Source: Owenia fusiformis (taxonomy: Eukaryota > Annelida > Polychaeta > Sabellida > Oweniidae). From it: a stretch of 64,000 nt of DNA. Shown piece after piece: positions 45,715 through 59,235 of this stretch. Numbering within the stretch: the stretch's first letter is position 1; each line of letters opens with the position of its first letter. The notes under the pieces were generated by a model. That model had not been told where the DNA came from. It worked only from the letters and a program-made list of their open reading frames with translations, and did not search any database. The position numbers and the translations under genes were made by a program. The stretch lies in the NCBI GenBank assembly GCA_903813345.2, contig CAIIXF020000007.1, forward strand, positions 14,738,714 through 14,802,713. Reading direction: 5' to 3'.

Positions 45715-48498
45715 ATACCTGCCAACCTACCGTATTTTTAGGGGAATCTACCGTAACTTTATCGTTTTTCAGTAAAAAATGACAAACTACCGTAATTTTT
45801 TCCCGTAAAAACGCCCGTAAAAAATCTACCGTATTTTTTTCGAAATCTACCGTAAATTTAAAAAAAAAAATTCGTTTATTCCATGAGAACAGCCGTAAAA
45901 TCAACGTATATTTTTGAAAATCTACCGTAAATTTTTGAAAATCTCGTATTTCTGCTAAAATCAACAGTATTTTTGTTCAAACTACCATAAAATTTCCCGT
46001 TATTGTTGGGAAATGCTGAAAAATTGAAGTCTTCCTGTACTTTCCCTGTAATATTCCTTCACCAACCCGAATATAAATAGGTATCGGCAGGTCTGTGGTT
46101 ATCAGGTTATTGCGCATTTATCTAAGTAAGCTTGCGTGTAATCAGTCCAAACACCAACTACCACTAGCTAGAAAGAATTCTTTCTGCCATGATTTTTGTA
46201 GTTAACCAAACCCTTTTGTACATAGATCTTTATTCCGAATGCAACAAAAATATGATTTTAGTTGCTCTTCATCTAAATAAATGAGTGGAAATGACAAAAA
46301 CTACTTGTTTTAGCGTATGAAATTTGTTATGATCAGTAATGAATGCCTAATATACATTATACATATATAGTTTAATCAATTTGTTTACAGTACGATAAAA
46401 TGTTGTATTTTTCATCAGAACACATTATATCAGTAACAAATACATAATTAAAAAATAAAGCATTGAGTTTTGGTTTATTGTAAAAGTATTGTGGTATCCG
46501 AATCTGAACGATGTCTCAGGGGAAGGGTTTCAGCAAATGCTCATAACAGATTATTTTTGAAAGACAATTGATCTGTACTTATTTTCTATTTGTGCCAGAC
46601 AAACACATTCAATATCATTAGAGACTTGCGAGTGAACAAATCAATATTTAATACCATATGATTCCAATGTTATATGAACATTATGTCATTTCAATTCGTT
46701 AAAGTGATAGATCATCTAAGATGGTGAGTAAAAACGTGTAAAATCCATATTTTGTATTTCAGTAAATGTTTCATTCATGGTATTTCCAAACATCCTGATA
46801 TCTAAAAAACTGGTTAGAAGGTGAATAAAAGTGGAGATATGAATATTTTGTTCGTATTTTGAATCAATCTAGATTTATTGTAAAAGAGTTGTATTCATAT
46901 ACATGTACATTTTGCTGAAACATTAAAATCCAAAGTTGCTGTCAGTCCATTGTAGGCATGGTAAATGTAGAATAAAAAGTGTTAAGTCTCTATTTATTCT
47001 TGAAAATAGTATCTATTTTTTCTTGAAAGTAATAGTTTCGTATAATTCTCAGGTGGTAGTTCTGCTTTACAAACTGTAATTATCAAAAGCACTCTTGCAG
47101 TAAAATATGTATTCACAATAACAAAAAGGCCAATAAGACCATGTAAACATTGTATTAATATAGAAAACCGCATTGTATAAAGGTTTAAAGGGTTCCGATT
47201 AGCATCCCGTATAAAAACAATATGGCGGCTCCAGGCGAATCAACTGGATCAGTCCATTTTTAAGAAATAAGGGGAGTTCTGTAAAATCCAGTTTATTGAA
47301 ATTGTCTTTGAGATAAAGTAATCCGTTTATAATGATTTTGAAAACGTTATCCAAAGAGTGATTGCGTTCAAATAACACATGTACAACAGCCAATATAAAT
47401 TCTTGTATTAGAAACCGGTTTGCGCTTTGTTTCATTTGTAGGATATTTCATATGCCAAGCTGTGTGCTATTACGTTATGGGGAAATTTAGATGCCAATTT
47501 TTCCTTATTATACACAAATAGAAGATCCTGAAACTTCACTAATAAATGTGGAATTGATTTGTCAAAATAAAAATCACCCTTTTATAAATGTGTGACGATC
47601 TATAATATACTTATGCTATATAACAGTTAGAGGTGTTGACACAACGACCTCGAACCTGTGAACCCTTGAGTATTATTCCGGGATCGGGCCTTTTATACTA
47701 AACGGTGAGCAACACCAGAAACGAGCGTTCGATTTGCTAAACGATATGCGTCACCCTTTAACTACCGCATTTTTCAAAATCTACCGAAAAATACCGCATT
47801 TTGGCAAATCTTCCGCAAAAGTACCAGTTTTTCAAAAAATTACCGTAAAAACTACCGCAATTTTCAAAATCAACCGTAAAACTACCGCATTTTTCAAAAT
47901 CTTTCGCAAAAGTACCGGTTTTTCAAAATATTACCGTAAAAACTACCGCAATTTTCAAAATCTACCGTAAAACTACCGCATTTTTTCAAAATCTTCCTCA
48001 AAACTACCGGTATTTCAAAAAACTACAGTAAAAACGATCGCATTTTTTCAAAATCTACCGTAAAACTACCACATTTTTCAGAATCTTTCGCAAAACTACC
48101 GGTTTTTCAAAAAACTACCGTAAAAACTACCGCATTTTTAAAATCTACCATAAAACTACCACATTTTTTCTAAATCTTCCGCAAAACTACCGGCTTTTTT
48201 CAAATTTCTACCACAAAATTACACTTTTTTCAAAAATCTACCCCAAACCTCTGAAACTACAGTTTATTTTAAAAATCTACCGCAAAAACTACCGTATTTT
48301 TTTAAATCTACCGCAAAAACTACCGTTTTTTTAAATCTACCGCAAAAACTACAGTTTTTTCTAAAATCTACCGCAAAAACTACCGCAATTTTGTTGAAAA
48401 ATACCGCAAAAACTACCATATGTTGAAAAAATCTACCGCAAAAATACAGCAATTTTAAAAAATCTACCGCAAAATTTTGGTCTTAGGTTGGCAGGTAT
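45715..48498. mobile_element. TACCG-array element with inverted ends, carrying a second element inside
   Basis: The left edge ATACCTGCCAACC and right edge GGTTGGCAGGTAT are exact complements. Next to each edge is a dense array of TACCGTAAAA / TACCGCATTTTT units: 45727-46030, and 47758-48480. Between them are about 1.1 kb of unique AT-rich sequence and a TTAA-flanked MITE (47189-47757) that abuts the right array. The apparent ORFs in the arrays are repeat artefacts. Confidence 0.6.
47189..47757. mobile_element. TTAA-flanked MITE, 569 bp
   Basis: Inverted relative to 22763-22987: begins AGGGTTCCGAT and ends CGATATGCGTCACCCT, between TTAA tetranucleotides. Shares the GTGTGACGATCTA and AGGTGTTGACACAACGACCT segments with that copy but has about 340 bp of extra internal DNA. 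Confidence 0.8.
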
Positions 48499-51400
48499 TC
48501 GTATATTTTGCTACAAACCCTTTTTGTTCAGAATGTTTTCAATAATTGGTTTTAGAGAAAAACATTGTTGAATTCAGTTCACCATATCGATACATATCCT
48601 TTAACGCTAACTATGGAAAGATATTCTCTTACTCTTCACATTTTTATTGCGTTGCACCTGTTATTGTAGAAGAGACCTTTAATCATTTTCATTAAATCAG
48701 TTTATTTTCTCAATTATATACAATATCATACTTTACACAATTACATGTACACTTCTTAGAATATTTCACAAATCGTTGTAAATATCATTATGTCATGTAT
48801 ATGGCATCTAATACTTCTTGGGGGGTCATAGCCACTACAACCTGTATATATGTTACTTAGATTTTTATAAAAAAAACTGTATTTCACTATATTATTACCT
48901 GTATTTCACAAATGTTGTGAATACATGTACTTGAATTCCTGAACCTGAGAAATGCTTCTTCAGTCAGTATTGTAAGGAACCCAGTGTGATTGATGAAAGG
49001 TGGATGAAAGGTGTTTTAATTATGTCACAATGTTTCCAGCGGTCATGATCAATAAAAATGTACTTGTATTAATAATATATATATTGCTTCTTTTTAAAAG
49101 AAGATTTAATAAATTGTTATATAACCTTATATAAACATATAGGCCTATCCTTTAATAACTAACTATAACAATATATTTACAGCACTGAACAGGGCAATTA
49201 AGGGGGCTCAATCTTGATTGTCATACTATAGAACCTCAAAGATTATTAAACATCTTAAAACTTTCTCTATTATTTGATTGATAATGCTATTTCATTTTGC
49301 AATCATTTTAGGAGGGGAGGTTTAGTATGACAAAAGAGGTTGGTTCTCTTTAAAAGGATTAGAAGAGACAGAGATGGATTGAAACAAAGTTTTGAAAAAA
49401 TATATCAATTTTGAAATACTTTTTCTTCTTATTCTTTGCCATTCCAAAGTTTTAAAATGCCCAACAGTTCTGACTCTATTCCATGATAATCCTTTAAATT
49501 ATAAGGTTATTTGTGCATTTTAAAATCTTAATCAATCTCTTCTCATCTTTAACACATATTGGTAAAATATTATGCTTTATTAAATACTTGACATATCCAA
49601 AGTTTACCATTGGTATACTATTACTATTGGTACTTGGCATGTATTGTATATATCTTTTTGACAAATGAAAGAACCAGGTTTAGTATGGCAAGTGATTTTA
49701 GATGGTCATATCTTTCATTCATTAACACAATATGTTATCATTCAAGTTAATTCTCAAGGATAATAAAAATATCAATCAAACAATTCGAAAAATTATGAAT
49801 AAGGGTCCCCATGTCAACACTTTTTTTAAAATGTTGAACCTGTTTACTAAAAAGTGGATCTTCTTTTTTTGATTTTTATTGCATGAAAAGATAATTGAAC
49901 AAGGAGTCTAGAACTTCTATAAAGTAGAATGGATTGAAAGTCAAGTTTTGTAGACATCCATTTTCGATGACCAAAATTATGCTGAAAAAATGGATAGCAT
50001 GAGTTTTCCCTATGGGAAAATAATACGGGATATGTGGTTTTTAACTTTGTCGCATTTTAATTCCCATCCCCTTTTCAGAAGTTATTAATAGTGTAGAATA
50101 ACCTTTTAATTTTGTGTTGAGAAAAACAAGATCCTCTTTTTATTAGAAATAGGCCTAACATTTTTTTCAAAAATGACCACACGGGTCCTAATCCATACTT
50201 TTTCAGAGAGTTGGTTGATATTTTATTATGATGGGGACTCCACTTATAGTAAAACATATTGTTTTAATGAAAACCACTGTATTTATGGCCAGAAAATACT
50301 CACTTGTCCATACTAAATCTGGTCCTTTGACAACCATATTTTTCAAGCTTTGTGGCCTCAATGAATACACCTCTTGGATAGCAAACATGTAAATGGACTG
50401 ACTATATTGCAATCAACATGCCAAGTAATAATAATCAGATCATAATGTATACTAATCTAGTATATAAAAATTACTTTTCTTTCTCAATAGTCCAATCATT
50501 ACAACCCATAATCTGAGATTCTACATTATTAAAAGAACCTTAATTATGATAACAGTCTCAATCTCTCACCAATGTGCAAAACTCAAGCGTACATGTACTA
50601 GTTGAGATATGGCTTTATGATAGATTTAATTATTTTATAAAATAATATTGCTCCCACCATTACATAATATTCCACAATTAGTGGCGGTACATAGCAGATT
50701 TATATACAAATGTACATTATATTTCATTTCACTGTACAAGCTCCCATTCACCTTGGAGATAAAAGTGCTAGATTCGTATCAATACATTTCTAGTTTCAAT
50801 TATTGTTAATTTCATAATAAATCTGAAAATCAACATTAATAATAAATATATGTCATTTTATTTAAATAAGACTTGCCACACTGTTGCTTTTTTAAAAAGC
50901 ATTGATGGATATTTTATAGCTAATTGCACTCGTTATATATTTATAACTTATTATTTATTTATTTTCCAAATGTAAATATGCAGGCATTTGTAACAATAGG
51001 AATAAACCAAAATGAGGTGAAATGTTATTCCATTGGAATTTTATTATTTCATTTATTGTTCATTTATTGTTAGCATACCTTGTTTATAAAAATAAAAAGC
51101 ATATTCACATATTTAGTACCTCTCAAGGAATGATTTAATCTATCTGATACTGAATACATTTACAAGTAATATACAACACCATGGATAATAATGATGTTGT
51201 CTGAATATCATAACTTAAAGTTCATAAAAAATGCCCCATCCAGAGTGGTATAAAATAATTTAGCAACAATACAACATATGTTATATGCAACATATGTATG
51301 TACCATCTCATCTACTATTACCATAAAACAGATGAAAATGACATTAAGATTTGATCTTAGATCATATCAAAAAATTTTCCTTTGGTAAAATATGCTTCAC

Positions 51401-51748
51401 ATCACCTGTCTAAACAGTGTAAGCACTTAGTGATAGGGACAGTTTGATACTATATCTAGTATATTATTGATATTTCGTATCTATAGAGCACAGGACAATC
51501 AAATGCTCCATCTATTAAACAACAAGAAATAATTTCAATTAATGTCCCTGAGAGTTCACTTAAGAAACATCTCAAATCTGATACAAGAGATAAATTGAAA
51601 TGAATCAGTGTTGGTGAGCCAGGGAATCTAGGTGGACAAGATATCAGTTTTATAGTTGATAGATGAAGTAAATTATTACAGTTGAACATTATCTGTTTTT
51701 GTTGAGGATTCATAGTATGAATGTTTTAATATGATTTTAGTTGAGTTT
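48499..51748. other. Intergenic between element cluster and acid phosphatase
   Basis: AT-rich, no gene recognised. CTTGGGGGGTCATAGCC near 48820 resembles the LINE 3' UTR motif at 36275 and may be a decayed LINE tail. Several TTTATT motifs near 51040-51070 could serve as polyadenylation signals for the minus-strand phosphatase. Confidence 0.4.
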
Positions 51749-54700
51749 CTATGCACTAGATGTCTCTGCCTGTTGGTACCTCTCGTATCGAATGTCTCGC
51801 TGTCGTTTCCAACAATAACAACACACAGAGATTGCAATGAGGACTACCAGTGCAACACCAACAGAAATCAATATAACCATGTTATCTGGAAAATACATCA
51901 AAAAATTATAGCTATTCAAAAAACAGAATTGTCACAGTATATGTATTTATTTTCATATTTGCGTATAATACACAAGATGCTTGAAAAAACAATCTTGATT
52001 TATATCATTAAATATTCAAAATTTAGTCAAAGGGTAATATGAAAATTGATTTATTAAAACTGATGAATATTCAGGTTTAAAGGAACTTTCTAATATACCT
52101 GCCATATCTGCCATGTTATCTGACCTGAATTAGTCAGCTGTGGTGAAACTGATAACTACCTACTCACATCTGGATTATTAAACAATAAATTAATCAACTT
52201 ACTTTTAGTCATTGAAGTTTTACCACAGGCACCCTGGAGTTGATTATATGTGATAACAACATCACTTGTTAGCTTCACAAACTCACTAAAGGGACAATCC
52301 AGTTCGCAGCCTAGAATTACAAGCAGACCATGTGAATCCTGTGAATCCTGTGAATAGGCAATGGCCAATGAATATAGAAGTACAGTAGTCAGAATAATCT
52401 GGCAAAGAACATGTCAATTGAAATATCAAATCTACCATACCACCGCTGACACCAATATATCATTTGCACCCGGATGGCGTCTGTGAGTGGAATACTGTCC
52501 TACAAGAGGCAGATATAACTGTGGGGCATGGTCTCAAAGTAAAGGGAATCAAGTATAGCAATCCAGGATAGCAAGCAGCTTCTACACCAAAGCTACCCTA
52601 GCTTAAGTGTTTTGAAAGATCACTCAGTAGAGTATTACACTCAAGATTCAGAGGTTCCAGATTCAAATCCCACCAACATCAGTACATGTATAGGTGGTAT
52701 ATACCCTTCCAAATAAGTTTGATAGTATATATATGCCCCTCCAATACAGGGAGAGGGTTTTAATATCAACTTTTAAATGCATAAGAAACTTGGCAAACAT
52801 TTTGCAGAGATGTACATATTTACATACATACATGATAACCACATAATATTTTAAGGACATATCTACCTTTTATTCTGAGTTGATTAGGTGGTGTATCTGT
52901 ATCATTGTAATTGGTTGTGTTCCTCTGCCAGACTCGTACAAAATATTCCTGCTTAGTTTTGTCATAGTGCAGCTCAGTCATAACAGCTGTTGCATAGGGT
53001 GGTGGGAGGTCATTGTCTATCTGGATAGCACTCCTATAGGCAGACACTGTTGTATCATGCTGAGAATAAGGGACAAAGAAAATAACATAATACAATATAA
53101 GTCAATACAAGTAAAGTCAACGTTAGAAATGCTATGGCAAGTAAATTCTATGTAAGTAAGCCAAATGTCAGTTAAGTAAGTGTAATGATTAACCTAATTA
53201 ATTATATTTAATGTACTTCTCTTGGAGATAATGGATTGACCTAGAAGATGCACCTGTAGGTAACCAGCCAACTCAATCCCTAAGACAACTCATCCCTGGA
53301 CGACTCACCCCCTAGACAACTCATCCCCTTGACAATTCATCCCCTAGACAACTCATCCCCTGGACAGCTCATCCCCTAGACAACTCATCCCCTAGATAAC
53401 TCATCAGCTGGACAACTCATACCCTGGATGACTCATCCTTTGGCATGTTTGAGTGATTTAATGTCATATTATCAATTCAGATTTGATTTTTAAATGTTTT
53501 GGTTATGAATATGATCAGTTTCAAAAACATATATTACATGAACAAAGACATACTGGAGGGGAAATCTGGAAAATTGATAAAAAACTGTGATATTGTAAAG
53601 GAGATAATAGACCAATAAATCTGTGATTTGTTTTGTAAATATTTACTTTTAATTTTACTTTTGACATACAATTTCAATATTATATTAACGGATTGAAGAA
53701 GCTCCTTTGATATGTTGTAATATGTTTGTTGTTCATATAGCTCAAATATTCTTTAATCCAAAGATCATTTTCTCACAGCATTTACAAATGAAGCTACTTA
53801 GTTCATGGTTCCAAGTTTTTTAGTTTGTAATGGGGATGGGGATGAGTTGTCCAGGGGATAAGTTGTCTAGGAGATGAGTTGTCCAGGGAATGACTTGTCT
53901 AGAAGATGAGTTGTCTATAGGAGATGAGTTGTCCACCTGTCTTCATGATCAGAAATTATTCATAATCCAAGACATAATTGTCTAAACTTTTTCCAATAAC
54001 CTATGTGGCTCTTTGACCTTCACTGAATAAAGTATGTGTCAACACTTACAGCAGAGTATATGTGTGTTGTGATATATGTATTTTCATCAGTTGTATCATT
54101 GGCCATGTTAACCTTCATGTTTTCCACCATTTCATCCACTAACATGCCTACAACAAAGATACATCAAAGATAATTCAAAGAAATTGGGTGGAACAATCTT
54201 TCAGGAGCATTTCAGTAAACAGGAAATGCATTACAGTTTATTGAAAACACATATATTAAAAAAAGGCATATCTCAGTGTTACATACTATGGTCTCACTAC
54301 ACCAATAACATTATAATACAGACCTCCCCGTAGCTTTGCTTTCTCTCTTGTATTGAACATGTAGTAGAAGTCCATAGTTTGCATCTCCTCTAGTAAGCTG
54401 AAGATTGTTCTATTGAAGAATGTTTGGTTTGTAGCCCAGGCAGGTAGACTTAGTCCATGGTATTGCTGCAAACAAAATTGTTCATGTTATCTATATAAAC
54501 ATTCAATTCTTGTTAATAAATTAGACTTTTTGGAATTGACCTTTTAGTGACAAAACAGCATTGAATGCAAAACATTAAATATGCTGACTAATTACAGCTC
54601 CAGTTACAATTTGAGGGAGATGCAACCTTGAGGTAGCTAGCTGAATTTGTATTAAATAACCTCTATATATTTCTTCAACAATTAGAAGTTGGAAATCAGA

Positions 54701-56189
54701 CTAATTTTTACCTGCCATCTATGTCTAACAAAACATATTGTAATTTATATATAATAAAAATGGAAATTAAAAAAAACAAAGATGATATAGTATTCTATTA
54801 TGTTAACGGACTTACCTCACAAAATAAAATGTCATATATTCCCCAAATGTCTCTTATATTTTCATGTGGCACTCCAGTGGACTCAGATACATAGATGTAG
54901 AAGTCCTGCAATATACAACAGCAATAATGCACCATTTTTATTAAAAAAATATTGAGAAAGACTACTGTATTTATTATAATTCATGACTTCTGGAAGATGC
55001 TGTTTCACAATGAGTCAAAGATACTGTAGGTTTATCCCATAAGTTAGTCATGTAACCACATGTAGGCAATGCTACATGCAGTGGGTAGAGAAATTTGGCA
55101 ACAATTTAGAATTTGGTGATCACTTTTAAAAATGCTGCCAGGAAAGCTTGCAAAACTGCAAAACTAAGCATAATTATAATAATATATAAAATAAAACAAA
55201 ATCAATGAATAATACAGGGTGACACAAAAAACACCACCCACAAATTTTGGAATAACTCTCAGTAATTATTGAATCTTCATGATTTTTTATGTGTAAAAGG
55301 GAGTCATAAGTAAAAGGTGGTGTTTTTGGGTCACCCTGTATAAAGCTAAAAAAGCTGATGCTTTTAATTTGGTGGCCATTTTCAAATATCGGTGCAACAA
55401 ATAGAAACAATGCAACTATTGAAAAATAAAAATCTCACAGAAGAGACAAATATTAAGCTTCTTCAACATTTTTGTTTCAGTATTTCACACACATCCTGTA
55501 CTACCATGTATCTTCTACACCTCAAATGAAATTGTACCTTAAATTTCTTTTCATGCTGCTGTATCTCTGGCATCTCAAATGTCTGCTGTTGCAGCTCATC
55601 GTATCTTGGGCAATCATAATCAGTTTTTAAAAGCTAGGAAAGGAAAACATGAATGTCATTATAAGTACAAGATTCATGAAAATCAGTCAGCAATATTAAT
55701 AGGCTTTAGTGGTGGGAAGGTATTCTCTATAATTCTCTTTAATACTCATACATTAGCTCAAAAACATTTTCAGAAAATAACATGCATGGTATGACTAGTT
55801 AAGCCGGAAGGATAATAAATCATTATTAGTTAAACTCTTCAAAAAACCAATCTGAATCATCATCAAGCAGTGCTGTTTGAACAGTACTGAACAGCGCAAT
55901 TCAAGCACTGTTCTGTACACTGTGCCTAAAATCTCTGTTGGTATGTGATATGAAACATCAGTTTAACCCTTTATTATAATAAACCCTATATCCAATAGCT
56001 GTCAGTATAATCTTTATTAATACCCTATTTACTCACTGGATCATCTTCTGTTGGCCTAGTGTGGACAGGGATTGGCTGCCAGGGGATATTTGGGTTCCAT
56101 AGCTGACGTCCTGCTGGTGGAAATAGTCCTGCTAGGTTACTATAGGCACTCATTAGTGTCCTATCCATGTCAGTGCTCCTCACATTCAC
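51749..56189 (-). CDS. Histidine acid phosphatase (lysosomal/prostatic type), membrane-anchored, 5' end missing
   Basis: Eight exons: 56189-56037, 55633-55538, 54905-54816, 54465-54324, 54147-54050, 53059-52867, 52310-52203, 51885-51749; all GT/AG, in frame, 338 residues. The first begins [18 protein letters not shown] and continues AGLFPP...[10 protein letters not shown], the conserved core of branch 2 histidine phosphatases (ACP2/ACPP). The proton-donor motif is [17 protein letters not shown], split by an intron after [23 protein letters not shown] and GCELDCPF match the family order. The last exon encodes a transmembrane helix ([19 protein letters not shown]) and a tail [16 protein letters not shown]..., so this is a type I membrane protein like ACP2. 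The catalytic RHGxR part (about 80 residues and signal peptide) lies further upstream and was not found before 64 kb. The enzymes remove phosphate from monoesters at acid pH. Confidence 0.9.
52606..52700 (+). repeat. tRNA-derived SINE-like segment in phosphatase intron
   Basis: CACTCAGTAGAGTATTACAC resembles a tRNA D arm and CCAGATTCAAATCCCACC a B box. Stems do not pair well. Confidence 0.4.
53285..53938. repeat. Two complementary 16-bp minisatellite arms facing each other
   Basis: 53285-53439 is a tandem array of CTAGACAACTCATCCC (16-bp period). 53836-53938 carries the reverse complement (GGGATGAGTTGTCTAG-like units). The 400 bp between are unique. The transcript of the phosphatase intron could fold into a long hairpin. 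Confidence 0.8.
55215..55338. mobile_element. 124-bp MITE, CAGGGTG family, TA-flanked
   Basis: CAGGGTGACACAAAAAACAC pairs with GTGTTTTTGGGTCACCCTG; TA on both sides. The smallest member here of the family at 28482 and 39951. Confidence 0.85.
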
Positions 56190-57683
56190 CTAAAACAGGT
56201 CAAAGAACACATATAATAGTAAAATGAAAAACACATAAAGTAAAACAAAAAACACATAAAGTAAAACAAAAAACACATGGACGTATTCTCTCTAATGAGT
56301 GCACAGTTTCAACGAGTGCACATGCGACTTTTATGTTGAATATGGTCTCGAGACAATGCAAAATTTAATGCCTTCATTTCGATTATTGATTGATTATATT
56401 TAATACAGGAGCTGTAGAGTAAGTTAACCTTAAAAGATTGTGGGTGATATCTTTATCTCAATTTTTTTGTATGTGTGCTTAGCTAATGACACAGTCATTA
56501 GGCAAATGTTGAGACAGCCCCATAACACAAGGTCATGTCAGGTCATGTGTCCTATATGACTAATTTTATATCCTAAATTGTAAACATGTCTCAATTACAC
56601 ACCTCTCATCAATTCTTTAAGAATAAGAATATTAAACCATAATATAAGCAAGTTTTTCAAAAACTAGATAAAACTGGAGATAATGAAAAAAAACAGAAAA
56701 ACAAATCTTTTGAAGGCTGTCTACTACCAAATTAACCAACAGAGGTTGTTAATCTGACAATGGAACATATCAACTCTCTAACTACAGGGTAGACCAAAAA
56801 ACTAATACCATTGTAAATTTGTTGCTTCAAATACAACTGTATTGACATGCATCTAAATTTTGCATTTTTGCAAGGTGTAACAGTAATCGCGAAAATAAAA
56901 TGCATTTGAAAATTTAAATATTTTTGATATTGACATTGTACCTTGCTTGTATTGGTGATGAAACAATTTTGAATAAGTATCAAATATAATTTACAAATAC
57001 ATACTAAATATACACTAAAAAGGAACATATGTGATATAGTTTTCTATATTTTTAGTTTATCGGTAGACGGTATCTGCTCTCAAACTTTGTTATGTAGCAT
57101 GTAGCAAACACCTGAGGACGTGGCTATGGCTGCCATCACCCTTCAGTATCCATCTACTTCTTAACAGTGTGACATCTAAGGTAGAATTCAGAAATCACAA
57201 AAGAGCTAGTGTCACTCAAGAACAATCAATGTACATTAATTAGTGAATTATCAGGGGAGCCCTGGAGACAGGAAAGATCCTCTTTCAGCGGCAGTATAAG
57301 TGGGTTTGCAGTACACAATTGGTGATATGTTTACTTCAATATTCATTAATAAGTTAGATCACCCCAGAATTATCCAATGATAGTCCTATATTTCTGCTTC
57401 CTTCTAGATTTCAACGAAACTCAAAAAGGAAGAAATGAAAAAAGAGAATATGAAACCGTGTCACTTTTAAGTAACTCCTAGCATTTTTAAGATCAAGCTC
57501 AATGTGTTTATCATTCCTTTTATACAATTTGCTGTTTTGGCTGAACATGGTGGTAAAAAGGTGACATCACCGGAATAAATAGATAATAGGCTCAATTTGA
57601 GGCACATGGTTGCTGCAGCATAGACCTTATAGTTCTACACTATCACACCGGAATAGCCTGACAATGGTAAAGTCAGATACCGT
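56190..57683. other. 5' of the last recognised phosphatase exon; one TIR end
   Basis: No further phosphatase exon recognised. TACAGGGTAGACCAAAAAAC at 56783 is a single end of the CAGGGT family without a visible partner. AAACACATAAAGTAAAACAA is repeated near 56230-56280. Confidence 0.4.
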
Positions 57684-58340
57684 TGTCACAAATAGCGGAC
57701 ATAACCGTCGCTTCAATTAGATTTTCATGAACTGTATGTTTAATTGAACACCTAGACTAAACTCCTTTGGAACAACAATCAATCAAAGTGTCTTTATACT
57801 CATTGTACAGTTAATAATGTTCTACCATCAAAATAAAATCTCTAATTTAACCGATCAAAATGAGATATGGGACAACAGACACTGTATTACCATATGCCAT
57901 TGTCTTTGTAAATTATTTTAAGGTCAAGTTCCGTTGTCATTGATGATATCGAAGATGCTATATTGTGGCGATTCACGACCCAATTTGATCGAAATTTGGG
58001 ATTTCATATGATACACCATCACAAGAGCTTAGTACTTGCACAGAATTAGCAATGATAAAGTCCCATGAAATGAGAACCGAGGTGTTTTCGTAAAACACCG
58101 ACTGCCGACCACCGACCAGTCACTCTCCACAGTTGGGTACATGTGGTCGGTGGTCGGCTGACGGTCTTTTACATAAAGATGAAAAATGCAAAATTAGAAG
58201 TAAAACTAAAACTGGGAATCCAATGACTATAGTACCTTTACTAGGTCGTGATTTAAAAACGTATAATTATCATTTCAAATCACGATGAAAACGTTACATC
58301 GTCGTGGTGTGTAATGTCAAATTTTTAAGTCATAGATCCC

Positions 58341-58415
58341 GGCCAGATTCTTTTGTAGTAGGATCAGTAGCTCAATAATTATTCTTTGAGCCTCCTACTA
58401 CAAAACGATCTGGCC
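58341..58415. repeat. Hairpin, about 22-bp stem
   Basis: GGCCAGATTCTTTTGTAGTA pairs with TACTACAAAACGATCTGGCC (two mismatches), loop about 30 bases. Confidence 0.8.
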
Positions 58416-58436
58416 AATATCTGTGTTTTAACCCTA

Positions 58437-59235
58437 CTATCACACCAAACTAGTTCTCACTACGTTCTCGAAAACGGGCTTCAACTGTGTACGAACGGAC
58501 TTGACCTACTAAGAACCGTTTGGGATCTATTTACAAACTTCATCGAACGTACTCGAATGGGTAGGTCCTCTAACACTTAGACAATGCTCAAAATGTTCTC
58601 CGTGGTCGTCACGTTCTACAATTAGAACGAGTGACAACGTACTAACGACGAGCTGGACGTACTACGAACGGAACCGTCGTACTTCAACCCTACTAGGGAC
58701 GTTTTTACAACGAGTTGAACTGTCCGAGGACGTGTTGAGAACGAGGTAGAACTAATTGCAAACGGGTTTAAACTGATTAAGAACGTATTTAACACTGCTT
58801 ATTAACGAGTTAGCAAAAATATAGCTATCACACCAAACAAGTTGCCACTGCGTTCTTCAAAACTGGTTTTAAACTGTGTGCGAACGGAATGAACGTAGCT
58901 GCAACTTTCTAAGGTCTATTTACGAACTTTATGAACGTTCTCAGACGGGAATGTGATTTTAGAATTTTGAATCGATTCAAAATTCGATGGCGACCATACC
59001 GTTCTGTAATCAGGTCATGTTGACCTTCTAGACTAAGGGACGCGTTCTACGACGTTGCACACCGACGTGGTGCGACCTGAACGAACTGCGAACGAGATGG
59101 ACGTATTGAAGACTGTTTAAGAATGAAGAAGCTAATTATTTCAGACACATTTCCCGACCACAGCCAGATTGAGCCCGTTTTACGACGTTTTCGTAGGACT
59201 GGCAAGAAGGGATAAGAACTAGTTTGGTGTGATAG
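58437..59235. mobile_element. 800-bp TIR element, CTATCACACC ends
   Basis: CTATCACACCAAACTAGTTC at the left and its complement GAACTAGTTTGGTGTGATAG at the right. A third end-like copy in direct orientation (CTATCACACCAAACAAGTTG) sits at 58825 with similar downstream text, so the element appears internally duplicated. The interior is rich in ACGAAC / GTTCGT-type motifs. Confidence 0.8.

Noticed and set aside
47734-48452. ORFs rich in KTTAFFKI or FCGRF repeats
   Set aside because: Translations of the TACCG arrays, with no codon-level constraint.
56732-57028. 98-residue minus-strand ORF
   Set aside because: It overlaps a CAGGGT-type transposon end, is not similar to any family I know, and lacks an exon context.
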